64,000 nt of DNA from Halomonas sp. HL-48 (GTDB lineage: Bacteria > Pseudomonadota > Gammaproteobacteria > Pseudomonadales > Halomonadaceae). The translations under genes and the position numbers were made by a program. The notes beneath the pieces were generated by a model. It saw nothing but the letters and a program-made list of their open reading frames with translations, did no database searches and was not told the DNA's origin. The stretch spans positions 1 to 64,000 of the forward strand of contig NZ_LJZS01000014.1 in NCBI RefSeq assembly GCF_001314875.1. The letters are read 5' to 3'. Shown here piece by piece: positions 32,627 through 42,925 of this stretch (positions within the stretch are counted from its first letter, which is position 1; each line of letters starts with the position of its first letter).

Positions 32627-35014
32627 TTACTCGTCTTTAGGCGGGGTCTTGCGTTTCGTGGGCGTGGCTTTTTTGGCACTCGCCGTCGCCGGTTTGGCCG
32701 CGGCGGGCGCCTTAGCCACTTCCTTGGCCGCCTGCTGCGGGGCTTGCGGAGTTGACGCCACCTGCTTCTGGACAGGCGGACGGGCCTGGTCGAACAGCTC
32801 ACTGACCTGGGTCAGACGTGATGCGGCATGCTCAGACAGCTCACCACTCGCTGACAGCACATCTTCCAGATGCGACATATGTGCGTCGATCTCGTCGTTG
32901 CTTTGCCCCTTCAACAGGGCCGGCAAGGCTTTGAGCGCCTGCTCGCGGTCCAGCTTCAGGATAAAGAACTGCTCACGCACCAACCGCTTGAAGTCGCACA
33001 GCTTGGCATTGGGCTCAAGGGCCGCCCGTGATGCGCGTAGCCGCTTGAAGTTGCGCTCGTCGGTGGCCGGCGCACCGCCCAGGATATAAATCAGGGCCCG
33101 CATGACGGCTTCGTGAGAGCCACCCTTGGCAATCTTGGCGCGCAGTTCGTCCTGGCGCTGCTCTATAAAGCGACGGTGCTCGGGCTCGGCGCCGGGACGG
33201 CGGCGGTGCACATGCGCGTCGCCGTAGAGACCGACAGCCGCCTGCAGGAGGGGTTGGCCGTAGATATCCATGAACAACCGTTCGGTGGCGCTATCCCGCG
33301 CATCGCGAAAGGCGTTGAGACCGGTGACGATCTGATCCGACACCATGGTTTCCACCGCCTTGAACAGGTTGTCTTCACCCACCGGGTGACGCGACTGACG
33401 AATCTGTTCGGCCATTACCGGCAACGGCACGGTCAGGGGGTTGCGATCCGAAAGCAGCTTGTAGCCCAGCCGAATGGGGTGCATGCGACGAATCCAGCGG
33501 GCGGCTTCCGGCGTCATAACCGCCTTCAGCCAGGGCTGCATGTACAAACGGTAAAGGCCAAGATTGATTTCAGAAATCCGCGCCACCGTGGCAAACCGGC
33601 GGTCGTCCTCCGGCTTGTGCATGACCTCGCGGTCCAGCTCGTCGAAATCGCGCGGGGCAAACTCGAGCAGGTAGTCGCGCTCGATCAGCTCACCTTCATC
33701 GTGATCATCGGCATGGGTGATCGTGGTCTCGTAGAGCCCCGGCGGCATCACATCGATATAATCCATGTTGGCCGTGAACTCGGTATGCTCTTTGCGCGAC
33801 ACGCTGCTCGACACGAAGATCCCCAGGTGACCGGTGGTATCATGCTGACAGTAAACGATGGTCTGCTCGTTGGCGATGATATCGTTTTCGTCTTCGTAGA
33901 GATCACGAATCCAGCCCAGCGCCTGGGGCGGCGGGGTAATATCGTCGCCGCGCGAACAGAACACTACGACCGGCGAGCGCACGTTGCGCAGATCGATCCG
34001 GCGACCGTCGCGGGTTACCAGTTGGGCGGTCGACAAGCGATTGCCAACAAACAGGTTATCGACGATGTACTGGATCTCTTCGCCGCCCAGCACCACATGG
34101 CCGCCCCACCAGCGCTCGAACTCAAGATAGCGGTTTGACTCGGTATCCACGTTGGCAAACAGGTGGTACTGCTTTTTCCAGTGGGTATTGGCCGGGTTGA
34201 GGCGTTCGAAGTTCTGAACCAGCCAGGCACCGTCGAACAAGCCGTTACCCAGGTCGCTGGTAAATGCCGTCACCCAGCTGCCGCCAGTCATTCCGCCGGT
34301 ATAGCGCATCGGCGCCTTGCCGTGCTCGCCTGCCCAGTAGGATAAGGGTGCACCGGCAATCAGAATCGGGCCGAAGACGTCCGGCTCCAGGGCGGCCGCC
34401 ATCATCAACTGCCAGCCTGCCTGACAGTTGCCGACGACCATGGGCTTTTCAGTGGTTTCGGGATGACGCTCGATCACATGGCGCAGAAACGCGACTTCCG
34501 ACTCGACCACATCCTCGACCGTCTGGCCCGGCTCGGGAAACGGCAGGAAACCGATGAAATAACAGGGATGGCCTGCCTTCAGCGCCACGCCCAGCTCACT
34601 GTCGGGTTTGAAGCCACCAATACCCGGCCCGTGCCCGGCTCGCGGGTCGACCACCACAAAGGGACGCTTGAGCGGGTCAATCTCGACGCCGGCGGGCGGC
34701 AATACTCTCAATAGTTCGTAATTGGTGGGCTGGGGCAAGGTGCGCCCGTCCATCAACACTTCCGTTTCAAACCCCAAGACGTTGGGCTTGGTCTGCTCCA
34801 TGTGGGCGAGATACTGATTACCACGCTCGCGCATCACATCCATGTAAAGCACGCTACGTTCAACGCTGTCTCGCCAGTAGTCAAAGGCGGCACGCCCAAA
34901 CCCGAAAGGGTCAAACAGCGACGCCATGGCATCGCTTGCGGATGCCGTCGCTTTCTCGTGGCTGGCTGATGGGCGAGCTTGAGTTGGCATTAGAGGGTTA
35001 GCGAAGAAGTTCAT
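32627..35014 (-). CDS. DUF3141 protein, PHA-synthase-like alpha/beta hydrolase
   Basis: A 795-residue protein (ATG at 35014, GGGAG upstream). The hydrolase domain has a lipase-box-like GNCQAGW at 195-201 with Cys197 in the nucleophile position, as in polyhydroxyalkanoate synthases (GxCxGG/A), an Asp near 355 (SRGDDITPP) and His394 in TTGHLGIF, completing a Cys-Asp-His triad. The lipase box is atypical: Ala replaces the first Gly after the Cys. The C-terminal region is long, ending in an Ala/Lys/Pro-rich tail (about 745-795) resembling phasin or histone-like tails. Halomonads store PHB and often carry such a second synthase-like gene; substrate is unproven. It is divergent from a LysR gene. 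Confidence 0.82.
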   Translation of the reverse strand: MNFFANPLMPTQARPSASHEKATASASDAMASLFDPFGFGRAAFDYWRDSVERSVLYMDVMRERGNQYLAHMEQTKPNVLGFETEVLMDGRTLPQPTNYELLRVLPPAGVEIDPLKRPFVVVDPRAGHGPGIGGFKPDSELGVALKAGHPCYFIGFLPFPEPGQTVEDVVESEVAFLRHVIERHPETTEKPMVVGNCQAGWQLMMAAALEPDVFGPILIAGAPLSYWAGEHGKAPMRYTGGMTGGSWVTAFTSDLGNGLFDGAWLVQNFERLNPANTHWKKQYHLFANVDTESNRYLEFERWWGGHVVLGGEEIQYIVDNLFVGNRLSTAQLVTRDGRRIDLRNVRSPVVVFCSRGDDITPPPQALGWIRDLYEDENDIIANEQTIVYCQHDTTGHLGIFVSSSVSRKEHTEFTANMDYIDVMPPGLYETTITHADDHDEGELIERDYLLEFAPRDFDELDREVMHKPEDDRRFATVARISEINLGLYRLYMQPWLKAVMTPEAARWIRRMHPIRLGYKLLSDRNPLTVPLPVMAEQIRQSRHPVGEDNLFKAVETMVSDQIVTGLNAFRDARDSATERLFMDIYGQPLLQAAVGLYGDAHVHRRRPGAEPEHRRFIEQRQDELRAKIAKGGSHEAVMRALIYILGGAPATDERNFKRLRASRAALEPNAKLCDFKRLVREQFFILKLDREQALKALPALLKGQSNDEIDAHMSHLEDVLSASGELSEHAASRLTQVSELFDQARPPVQKQVASTPQAPQQAAKEVAKAPAAAKPATASAKKATPTKRKTPPKDE

Positions 35015-35241
35015 AGAGTCTCCCATTGGGTTAATGCGGAAGCATCGAACCCGAAAGCAATGATGCTGCAACGCAATATAGTTTAAGACACTCGCCGCGA
35101 CACGTCGATGCCTATTACCGACTCATTGGTATAACCTATGGCCTAGGCGCCGACTGCTGCGGCCTTGAACCATTGGCCGCCGACGACGCTCTCACCGGAC
35201 AGTGACCGTTTTTGCCGCCCCACCGTTGATTAAGGATCGCC

Positions 35242-36204
35242 ATGTCGTTGCTAAACCGCCTAACGTTTCGCCAGCTCCAGGTCTTTCAGGCGGTGCTTGT
35301 GCAGCGTTCCTACTCCCGGGCGGCAGTGGAGCTGGGCCTTACCCAGCCCGCGGTCAGCGCCCAGATTCGCCAGCTCGAACAGGCCCTGGGACAACCCTTG
35401 TTCAAGTACAGCGGCAAAACGCTGCATGTTCTGCCTGCCGCCGAGACCCTTTCGCACTCGACACGCGAAATATTCGGCCAGCTATCGCGCCTGCAGATAA
35501 CCCTGGGCGACCAGAACGGCAAGCTTTCGGGCGAGCTGAATTTAACCGCCGTGTCCTCCGCCCAATACGTGGTGCCTTATCTGCTGGCCAGATTCCGCGC
35601 CCACTATCCGGACATCAATGTGCGGCTGCATGTATGCAATCGCCGCCAGGCTCTCGAGCGCCTGGGCGAACAGCGCGATGACCTGGTGATTATGGCAATG
35701 GTGCCGGATGATGACCGCCTGGTGGTGACGCCGATCCTCGAGAACGAGCTGATTGCCGTGGTCTGGCCCCAGCACCCACTCCTTTCGATGCCCAACCCCA
35801 CCCTGGGGGACTTTGCCCGCCACTATGTGCTGATGCGCGAACCCGGCTCAGGAGTCCGCAATGCCTTCGAACAGCTCGCCGGACATCAGGAAGTAGCGCT
35901 TGCCCATTGCATCGAGATGGGCACCAACGAAGCCATCAAGCAAGGCGTCATGGCACAGCTGGGTGTCGCCGTGCTGCCCCGACTGGCCGTCAAGCTGGAG
36001 ATCGAGCAGGGGCTGCTCGCCGAGTTGGCACTGCCTGACTTCCCCATTCGCCGCTCCTGGTGCACGGTGTATGCCCGCGAGCGCTTTCCCTCGCCGGTTA
36101 CCGAACTCTTCCTGCGTTTCGTGCGCAATCACCTGGACGAGCACCGTGAGCATTTCCGGTCGCCGCCAAGCCCGCTGCCCAGCCACGGGGTCGCCTGCCT
36201 GTAG
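35242..36204 (+). CDS. LysR-family transcriptional regulator
   Basis: A 320-residue regulator with an N-terminal winged helix (RLTFRQLQVFQAVLVQRSYS then RAAVELGLTQPAVSAQIRQLE) and a periplasmic-binding-protein-like effector domain (about 95-300). The general look (LTAVSSAQYVVPYLLARF) is like CbbR-type regulators, but no effector is implied by that. It is divergent from the DUF3141 gene across 227 bases, the classic LysR arrangement, so that gene is its likely target. The C-terminus carries a short Pro-rich extension. Confidence 0.9.
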   Translation: MSLLNRLTFRQLQVFQAVLVQRSYSRAAVELGLTQPAVSAQIRQLEQALGQPLFKYSGKTLHVLPAAETLSHSTREIFGQLSRLQITLGDQNGKLSGELNLTAVSSAQYVVPYLLARFRAHYPDINVRLHVCNRRQALERLGEQRDDLVIMAMVPDDDRLVVTPILENELIAVVWPQHPLLSMPNPTLGDFARHYVLMREPGSGVRNAFEQLAGHQEVALAHCIEMGTNEAIKQGVMAQLGVAVLPRLAVKLEIEQGLLAELALPDFPIRRSWCTVYARERFPSPVTELFLRFVRNHLDEHREHFRSPPSPLPSHGVACL

Positions 36205-36334
36205 GCGACGGTGTCGTGCAAGGCAAGTTATGTTACATTATGGCTTACTACCTACGTATCAATCGGCATGCCGTCAGACGCGGCTTCCCCGCCAGGTGAC
36301 GTCGCCTGCCGCCCAGTAGAGAGGCTCTCTCGCT

Positions 36335-37387
36335 ATGAGCAATAACACCTCGCCACGTGTCCCCAGCGGTGAAAAATTCCGCAATGAGCACGGCATGACG
36401 GTGATCAAAGATGGCATGAAGCAGCGTAAGGCCGAGGCAGAGGCCCCTTCTTTAGATCGCAAGCCCAAATGGCTGCGCGCTCAGATCCCGGGCGGGGAGC
36501 GCTTTGAGGCGGTTAAGAAGAACGTCGCCACCCATCGGCTGAGTACGGTATGCGCCGAATCCCACTGCCCGAACATGGGCGAGTGCTGGAGCAACGGCAC
36601 CGCGACGATCATGCTGATGGGGTCGGTGTGTACGCGTGCCTGCCGCTTCTGCGCGGTGGACACCGGCAACCCCCGGGGTTGGCTGGATCACGAAGAGCCG
36701 GAGAATACGGCAAAGTCGGTCGAGCTGATGGGTCTGCGCTACATCGTGCTGACCTCCGTCGACCGCGACGACCTGGACGATGGCGGCGCCGGTCACTACG
36801 CCAACTGCATTCGCGCCATCAAGGCCCGCACCCCTCACGTGGTGGTGGAAGCATTGACCCCGGATTTTGACGGCGTCCCGGCGGCGATCGAACAAGTGGC
36901 CGACTCAGGGCTTGAGGTCTTTGCCCAAAACGTCGAAACGGTCGAGCGGCTCACCAGCCGCGTCCGCGACCCACGGGCGGGCTATCGCAAGACGCTAGAC
37001 GTGTTGGCCCATGCAAAACGCCATCGTCCCAGCGTGATCACCAAGACCAGCTTGATGCTCGGCCTGGGTGAAACCGACGACGAAATCCTTCAGACATTTG
37101 ACGACCTGCGCGAGATCGGCGTCGATATCGTGACCTTAGGACAGTACCTGCGTCCGACCAAGAACCACCTGCCGGTGGAGCGCTGGGTGACCCCTGAGGA
37201 GTTTGATCGCTACCGCGAGATCGGCCTTGAGAAGGGCTTCATGGAAGTGCCGTCGGGCCCGCTGGTACGCTCAAGCTATCGCGCCGACCGGGTGTTTGAA
37301 AAGAACAACCTGGGGCTGGCCTCACCCGCCAAGGTGCCGGGTCAGGAGCCGGATCCCAACTTAATCCCGGCGCTCAACGTCGGATAG
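36335..37387 (+). CDS. lipA: Lipoyl synthase
   Basis: Radical-SAM enzyme inserting two sulfurs into protein-bound octanoyl groups to make lipoate. The SAM cluster motif reads CTRACRFC, and the auxiliary cluster cysteines appear in [12 protein letters not shown]. The C-terminal RSSYRAD motif, carrying the Ser that ligates the auxiliary cluster, is present. At 350 residues the N-terminal extension is slightly long. It faces lipB, which makes the octanoyl substrate. Confidence 0.97.
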   Translation: MSNNTSPRVPSGEKFRNEHGMTVIKDGMKQRKAEAEAPSLDRKPKWLRAQIPGGERFEAVKKNVATHRLSTVCAESHCPNMGECWSNGTATIMLMGSVCTRACRFCAVDTGNPRGWLDHEEPENTAKSVELMGLRYIVLTSVDRDDLDDGGAGHYANCIRAIKARTPHVVVEALTPDFDGVPAAIEQVADSGLEVFAQNVETVERLTSRVRDPRAGYRKTLDVLAHAKRHRPSVITKTSLMLGLGETDDEILQTFDDLREIGVDIVTLGQYLRPTKNHLPVERWVTPEEFDRYREIGLEKGFMEVPSGPLVRSSYRADRVFEKNNLGLASPAKVPGQEPDPNLIPALNVG

Positions 37388-37400
37388 CATCATTACCCTG

Positions 37401-37424
37401 CCACCGCTACTCGGTTAGCGGTGG
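37401..37424. other. Convergent hairpin between lipA and lipB
   Basis: CCACCGCTA (37401-37409) pairs with TAGCGGTGG (37416-37424). The stem overlaps the last codons of lipB and lacks a T-run. It may stop convergent transcription weakly. Confidence 0.45.
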
Positions 37425-38075
37425 CGGTTCAACGCCCGCCACCAACGTCCGCTTCAGCTTCGCCGCCAGTGCCCTGGCAAGCTGCTCGCCTACCTGATGA
37501 TCACTCGGCAGCGTCGCCCAATCGGCCAGACGGGTCATTGGCATGCCCGCATAGCCGCAGGGATTGATGCAGGAAAAAGGCGTCAGGTCGCCGTCCACAT
37601 TGAGCGCCACACCGTGGAAGCTCGCCCCGCGACGAATACGCAACCCCAGAGAAGCAATCTTGGCCTCGCCTCCGTCGCCGCCCACATAGACGCCCGGCGC
37701 ATCAGGCCGCGCGCTCGACGTTACGCCATAGCTCGCCAGCACCTCGATCACGGCGTCCTCGAGCGCAGTGACCAGGGTGCGCACCCCGAGTTGCGAGCGC
37801 CGAACATCCAGCAGTGGATACAGCACTACCTGTCCGGGGCCATGATACGTCACCTGCCCACCGCGGTCGGTCTGCACCACCGGAATGTCGCCGGGCATCA
37901 GAATATGCTCTGGCTTGCCAGCCTGCCCCTGGGTAAACACCGGGTCGTGCTCGACCAGCCAGAACTGGTCAGGCGTGTCGGCGTCGCGCTGATCGGTCAG
38001 CGAGCGCATGGCCTGCCAGACCGGCAGATAGGGTTGACGACCCAGCACGTGCAACTCAATGGGCGACGCGGCCAT
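37407..38075 (-). CDS. lipB: Octanoyl-ACP:protein octanoyltransferase
   Basis: Moves octanoate from acyl carrier protein to lipoate-dependent enzymes; lipA completes the cofactor. Family motifs include [29 protein letters not shown] (carrying the catalytic Lys) and [13 protein letters not shown] with the catalytic Cys. The length is 222 residues. Its start overlaps the stop of the DUF493 gene by one base (TAATG), so the two are coupled. Confidence 0.96.
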   Translation of the reverse strand: MAASPIELHVLGRQPYLPVWQAMRSLTDQRDADTPDQFWLVEHDPVFTQGQAGKPEHILMPGDIPVVQTDRGGQVTYHGPGQVVLYPLLDVRRSQLGVRTLVTALEDAVIEVLASYGVTSSARPDAPGVYVGGDGGEAKIASLGLRIRRGASFHGVALNVDGDLTPFSCINPCGYAGMPMTRLADWATLPSDHQVGEQLARALAAKLKRTLVAGVEPPPLTE

Positions 38076-38386
38076 TACACCACCATGTGTACAAGACCGG
38101 TGGCTTTTAGCTCGTCGAACAGCTGGCTGAGCTGCTGCTCACCAGTGGCTGTAATGGTGACGCGCACCGATTGAAAACGCCCGTTACGACTATCGATGAC
38201 CTGCATGGTCGTTTCATCGAAGTCAGGCGCATGGCGGATGATCACCTGACAGACACGCGCTGGAAAATCTTCGGTGGCATCCCCCACCACCTTTAGCGGA
38301 TAGGGGCATGGGAAGCTGATCTTGGGCGGCGCTTGCGGCGCCGGCTTGCGCAGATCGCGAAAGCCTTTCTGTCCACCTTTTGACAT
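38075..38386 (-). CDS. ybeD: DUF493/YbeD-family protein
   Basis: A 103-residue protein with a small ferredoxin-like (ACT-like) fold: [13 protein letters not shown] at the start of the domain and [17 protein letters not shown] in the middle. The family sits next to lipB in many gammaproteobacteria and is proposed to be regulatory, but no activity is established. It lies between dacA and lipB. Confidence 0.92.
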   Translation of the reverse strand: MSKGGQKGFRDLRKPAPQAPPKISFPCPYPLKVVGDATEDFPARVCQVIIRHAPDFDETTMQVIDSRNGRFQSVRVTITATGEQQLSQLFDELKATGLVHMVV

Positions 38387-38444
38387 GTCGAACTCACTGA
38401 TTTCGCAAATGATAGCCTGTCCGCGACGGTCAGGCGGTCGCCAC

Positions 38445-39644
38445 CTAGTCAGTAAAATTACTGATCAGGTTGGAGAAGAAGCGCCGCGCCTGATCGAGCA
38501 GTTTTTTGAAAATGCCACCTTCCTCGACGTCTTCCAGAGCGACCAGACGACGCTCACCAACCACGTTGTCGCCCATGTGGATCTCAAGGGTGCCCACCTC
38601 ATCGCCCACGGCCAGCGGCGCCTGAAGGTCGGCATTGAGATTCAGCCGTGCACGCAGCTCGTCGTTGCGGTTACGCGGCAGCGTCATGGTGACTTCTTCA
38701 TCGACCCCCACGCGGACTTCATTGATGTCGCCGCCCCACACACGCGGAGTCGCCAGCACAGCGCCGCGCTCATAGAGGTTCATGGTTTCAAAAAAACGGA
38801 AGCCGTAACTGAGCAGCTTTTGAGTTTCCTGAGCGCGGGCCTCTTCGGAATCGGTGCCCATGACCACCGAGATAAGGCGCATGTCGTCACGCTTGGCTGA
38901 AGACACCAGCCCATAGCCAGCTTCGGAGGTCCAGCCGGTCTTCAAACCGTCCACCGAGGGATCGCGCCAGAGCAGGCGATTGCGGTTAGGCTGTTCGATC
39001 CCCCCGTAGGTAAAGTTGCGCTGCGAATAGATCGCGTAGTGCTCGGGATAGTCATTGACGATGTGCTGGGTCAGCAACGCCATGTCATGCGCCGACGAAT
39101 AGTGGTTCTCACCCGGCAGCCCGGTGGGATTCTCGAAGTTCGAATTGCTCATGCCCAGGCGCGCGGCGTGCTGGTTCATCAGGTCAGCAAACTGGTCTTC
39201 GCCGCCCGCCAGGTGCTCGGCCATGGCCACGCTGGCATCGTTGCCGGAGACGATCACGATACCGTGCAACAGGTCTTCGACGGCCACCTGTTCACCGACT
39301 TCGACGAACATTTTCGAACCGCCGGTTCGCCAGGCGCTCTCGCTGATGCTGACCTGATCGTCGAGAGCAATGCTGCCCCGATCGAGTTCGCGTTCCACCA
39401 GGTAGGCCGTCATCAGCTTGGTCAGACTGGCAGGCGGCAGGCGTTCGTCGGCATTCTGCTCGGCCAGAATTTCACCGCTGTCGGCATCCATCAGAATCCA
39501 TGATTTGGCAGCCAACTGGGGAGGCGCCGGGATGATGGTTTGCGGCTGCGGCGCGTCTTGGGCACCGGCAGTGGGAACGACAACCAGCGCCGCAGCGAGT
39601 ACACACAGCCGAGCGGAAGAAAACAGGGTAACTAACACATTCAT
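38445..39644 (-). CDS. dacA: D-alanyl-D-alanine carboxypeptidase (PBP5/6 type)
   Basis: Removes the terminal D-Ala from peptidoglycan pentapeptides. A signal peptide (cleavage after TAGA) is followed by the SxxK box ASLTKL (Ser73, Lys76), SGN in VSGNDASVAM and KTG in LKTGWTSEAG. The C-terminal beta-sandwich and amphipathic anchor helix (KKLLDQARRFFSNLIS) are kept, typical of DacA/DacC. It lies downstream of rlpA in the elongation gene cluster. Confidence 0.95.
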   Translation of the reverse strand: MNVLVTLFSSARLCVLAAALVVVPTAGAQDAPQPQTIIPAPPQLAAKSWILMDADSGEILAEQNADERLPPASLTKLMTAYLVERELDRGSIALDDQVSISESAWRTGGSKMFVEVGEQVAVEDLLHGIVIVSGNDASVAMAEHLAGGEDQFADLMNQHAARLGMSNSNFENPTGLPGENHYSSAHDMALLTQHIVNDYPEHYAIYSQRNFTYGGIEQPNRNRLLWRDPSVDGLKTGWTSEAGYGLVSSAKRDDMRLISVVMGTDSEEARAQETQKLLSYGFRFFETMNLYERGAVLATPRVWGGDINEVRVGVDEEVTMTLPRNRNDELRARLNLNADLQAPLAVGDEVGTLEIHMGDNVVGERRLVALEDVEEGGIFKKLLDQARRFFSNLISNFTD

Positions 39645-39715
39645 GGTGACAGTCTCATTAACTTGAAAAGGACGCGTACCGGGGCACGCGCCGACACAAA
39701 AAATTTGGTGCGCGA

Positions 39716-40681
39716 TTATCGCACGATAAATACGTCGGTAAAGCCTGCATCTTGTAACGCTTTGCGAGCAGCCGTCTCTTGATCAGCGGCAACCGGCCCC
39801 ACCTGCACACGATACACGTCATCGCGCTCGTCTACCCTTACCTCATGCGTTAGTTCTTCGTTCAGACGCGATTGCAATTGCCGGGCCGTCTGGGCACTGC
39901 CAAGCGCCGCTATTTGCAGATAAACCTCTGACCCGTCGCTCTGCTCAGGCGCTTGCTCCTCGCGGTCGCGCGATGGCGATGCCTCAGAGGGAGATGGCTC
40001 CGGACGCGACGCTACCCGAGGTGCGGAAGCGTCGCCGGACTGCTCCGCCCGCCACTGGTCAGGGTCAATCGCTTCGACCTTCACCGCACCGGTGCCTTCA
40101 TCCAGGATATCCAGCCGTGCGGCGGCGGCATAAGACAGATCAATTTCACGGTCGCTGTGGAAAGGCCCCCGGTCGTTCACCCTGACGATCACCGACTGCC
40201 CATTGCGCTCATTGGTCACCCGCGCGTAAGTGGGAAGCGGCAATGAACGGTGCGCTGCCGACATCTTGTACATGTCGTAAATTTCACCGTTCGAGGTGGC
40301 GTAACCGTGAAATTTTTCGCCGTACCAGGAGGCCAGCCCCCGCTCGCGGTAGCCCTTGGCATCCTGCAGCACGTTGTAGGTCTTTCCCCAGACCTCATAG
40401 GTCGACCGGTTGCCCGCCTTCGAACGCGGTTCATCACGAGGCTCGGCATCGGGTACGTCAGAGACATCCGGCGGCTCAAGCGGGTAGGCGTCGCCGCTCA
40501 TGGCATAGCGCCCCCCGGCCGTCTCCCGGTCATTATCCTGCTTCGTCTCCGTCGTGCCTGCGGAGCGGTCGTCGGTCGACTGGCCCGCTCCGCTCGGCTG
40601 CTGGCTGGCGCAGCCACTGACCAGTGCCAGCACCAAGGCGGCTCCGCCAAGGCGCATATAGACGCTAGCGTCATGCTTCAT
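39716..40681 (-). CDS. rlpA: RlpA lytic transglycosylase with SPOR domain
   Basis: A 321-residue outer-membrane lipoprotein (lipobox VSGCAS). The middle has the double-psi beta-barrel of RlpA (GLASWYGEKFHGYATSNGE, then VRVNDRGPFHSDREIDLS, carrying the acidic and His residues of the active site). The C-terminal SPOR domain (about 248-321) binds denuded glycan strands at septa. An acidic, low-complexity linker separates the parts. It overlaps mltB by four bases. Confidence 0.94.
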   Translation of the reverse strand: MKHDASVYMRLGGAALVLALVSGCASQQPSGAGQSTDDRSAGTTETKQDNDRETAGGRYAMSGDAYPLEPPDVSDVPDAEPRDEPRSKAGNRSTYEVWGKTYNVLQDAKGYRERGLASWYGEKFHGYATSNGEIYDMYKMSAAHRSLPLPTYARVTNERNGQSVIVRVNDRGPFHSDREIDLSYAAAARLDILDEGTGAVKVEAIDPDQWRAEQSGDASAPRVASRPEPSPSEASPSRDREEQAPEQSDGSEVYLQIAALGSAQTARQLQSRLNEELTHEVRVDERDDVYRVQVGPVAADQETAARKALQDAGFTDVFIVR

Positions 40682-41718
40682 AAGTCGCTCTCACCCTGTA
40701 CCTGTCGTGTCGCATCCTCTATCGCCTCAGCCAGTTCGGCCACCGCCATGGCATAAAGATGGCTGTGATTGTAGCGAGTAATCACGTAAAAATTATGCAC
40801 ACCAAGCCGATAGGAGGGCTTGCCGTCTTCCTGAATGAGCACCAGCGGCGACACCTCTATGCCCTCTTCCAGCGACACACCAGGCGCGATGCCGGCTTTT
40901 TCCAGCGTATTCAACGACGTGTCAGGCGGCGTAGTTTGGTTCACTGCCAGATCGGCAGGCGCTGAGTCCGGCCCTTCCGCAGGGTAATAAATAGCGCCGT
41001 CTTTCTGCCAGCCGTGCTCAGCAAAATAATTGGCCACACTGCCGATGGCGTCGACCGGGTTATTCCACAGATTGCGCTGACCATCGTCGTCGAAGTCCAC
41101 GGCATAGGCTTGATAGCTTGTCGGAATGAATTGCGGGTAGCCCATTGCCCCGGCATAGGAGCCCGACAGCGTGGTCGGGTCGACCCGTTGCTCATGGGCA
41201 ATCTGCAGAAATGCCGCCAGCTCACGGGTGAAAAAATCCCCCCGCGTGGGGTGCTCAAATGCAAGCGTGGCCAACGAATCCAGCACCGGGTGGCTGCCAC
41301 GGTAGCGCCCGTAATAGGTTTCGACACCAATGATGGCGGTAATGATGTCACGTGGGACACCGTATACCGATTCAGCCTCCGCCAGCGCATCGCCGTGCGC
41401 CTGCTGAAAAGCCACGCCTTCCTCAATGCGCTGGTCGGTAATGAAAATATCCCGATACTCATGCCACGCGAGGCGCCGCTCGGCGGCCCCCTCCATGGCA
41501 TCCAGCACCGACTGACGGCGCTTGGCCTGACGCAGTTGGTGCTTTGCCCACTCCGCGGGCACCCCGTCGCTTTCAAGTTCTGCCACCAGGCGCTTCGCCC
41601 CCGCATGCTCACCGGGGTTGAAATCGCCGGTTTCCTCCTCCGCCAACAGGGGGAGCGATACGCTGCCGAGCATGACGCTTAGCATGCCGACACCTGCCAT
41701 CCGTTTGGCTCTACTCAT
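40678..41718 (-). CDS. mltB: Membrane-bound lytic murein transglycosylase B
   Basis: A soluble or anchored lytic transglycosylase of 346 residues that cleaves glycan strands. The signal segment is followed by the SLT-like domain with the catalytic Glu in AIIGVETYYGR (near residue 130) and the SYAGAMGYPQFIPTSY motif. It belongs to the mrdA-rodA-mltB-rlpA-dacA cluster, whose members act on the growing side wall. Confidence 0.95.
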   Translation of the reverse strand: MSRAKRMAGVGMLSVMLGSVSLPLLAEEETGDFNPGEHAGAKRLVAELESDGVPAEWAKHQLRQAKRRQSVLDAMEGAAERRLAWHEYRDIFITDQRIEEGVAFQQAHGDALAEAESVYGVPRDIITAIIGVETYYGRYRGSHPVLDSLATLAFEHPTRGDFFTRELAAFLQIAHEQRVDPTTLSGSYAGAMGYPQFIPTSYQAYAVDFDDDGQRNLWNNPVDAIGSVANYFAEHGWQKDGAIYYPAEGPDSAPADLAVNQTTPPDTSLNTLEKAGIAPGVSLEEGIEVSPLVLIQEDGKPSYRLGVHNFYVITRYNHSHLYAMAVAELAEAIEDATRQVQGESDL

Positions 41719-41765
41719 TCACTCGCTGCTCCTGTGGAATGCCCGCTGCTCCGCTTGCGTCATCG

Positions 41766-42923
41766 CTAGCGTGGTAGTAATCGACGATGCGCATGTATCG
41801 ACATGAGAATACCGAAACCCACCATCAAGGTCACGCTCGAGGTCCCCCCGTAGCTGACCAGCGGCAAGGGTACGCCCACCACGGGCAATATGCCGCTCAC
41901 CATGCCAACATTGACGAACACATAGATAAAGAACGTCAGGATGATACTGCCGGCGACCAGACGGCCGAAGGTGTTCTGCGATTCGCTGGCCAGCCAGAGC
42001 CCACGACCGACGATCAACAGATAAAGGAAAATCACCGCGATCATGCCGATGAGGCCCAGCTCCTCACCCAGCACCGCAACGATAAAATCGGTATGCGGCT
42101 CGGGCAAAAATTCCAGTTGCGACTGGGTGCCCTGGAGCCAGCCCTTGCCGAACACACCGCCGCTGCCAATGGCCGTGGTCGACTGGATGATATTCCAGCC
42201 TGAGCCCAGCGGGTCGGTGTCAGGATTGAGAAAGGTCAGCACACGCTGGCGCTGATAGTTGTGCAGGTTCATCCACAGTAGCGGAAACCCTGCTGCCAAT
42301 AGTGCACAGACAAGGCCAATCAATCGCCAGGATAAACCGGCCAGCAACACGACGATAATCGCTGCACTGGCCACCAATAGCGAGGTTCCCAAATCCGGCT
42401 GGGCGGCAATCAACGCCACGGGAAGGCCGATAATCACCGCGCACACCGCGATGTCCTTTAGTTTGGGCGGCAACTCACAGCGGCACAGATACGCGGCCAC
42501 CATCATGGGAACCGCAAGTTTCATCATTTCCGATGGCTGAAAGCGTATCACCCCAGGGATCACCAGCCAGCGCTGGGCGCCCATGCCGATATCGCCCACC
42601 AGCTCCACGGCCACCAGCATCAGCACGCCAATGACGTAAGCCACGGGCGCCCAACGCAAGAAGAAAATCGGCGAAAGCTGCGCCACGACCAGCATCGCGA
42701 CCAGGGCAACGGCAAAGCGAATGGCCTGGGCGATGACGACGTTCATGTTCTGCCCGGAAGCGCTGTAGATGACCAGCAAGCCCCCACCCATCAGCACCAG
42801 CAACAAACCGAGCAGCCAGGGGTCCAGGTGAATGCGCTCCCATAGGCTGCGCCGTTTGGGGATACCGCCACTCGGGCGCACCGGTCGACCGCGTATGGAA
42901 CGCGTCAAGGCCTGCCATGGCAT
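41766..42923 (-). CDS. rodA: Rod shape-determining glycosyltransferase RodA
   Basis: A SEDS-family polymerase of 385 residues with about ten membrane spans that polymerises lipid II during elongation, together with PBP2. Family motifs include GAQRWLVI, FQPSEMMKLAVPM, AAQPDLGTSLL and the C-terminal GVPLPLVSYGGTS. It is two bases after mrdA, so the two proteins are made together. Confidence 0.97.
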   Translation of the reverse strand: MPWQALTRSIRGRPVRPSGGIPKRRSLWERIHLDPWLLGLLLVLMGGGLLVIYSASGQNMNVVIAQAIRFAVALVAMLVVAQLSPIFFLRWAPVAYVIGVLMLVAVELVGDIGMGAQRWLVIPGVIRFQPSEMMKLAVPMMVAAYLCRCELPPKLKDIAVCAVIIGLPVALIAAQPDLGTSLLVASAAIIVVLLAGLSWRLIGLVCALLAAGFPLLWMNLHNYQRQRVLTFLNPDTDPLGSGWNIIQSTTAIGSGGVFGKGWLQGTQSQLEFLPEPHTDFIVAVLGEELGLIGMIAVIFLYLLIVGRGLWLASESQNTFGRLVAGSIILTFFIYVFVNVGMVSGILPVVGVPLPLVSYGGTSSVTLMVGFGILMSIHAHRRLLPR

Positions 42924-42925
42924 GA

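Noticed and set aside
33113-34138. Open frame antisense to the DUF3141 gene
   Set aside because: Opposite the catalytic domain of the real gene; no domain or start signal.
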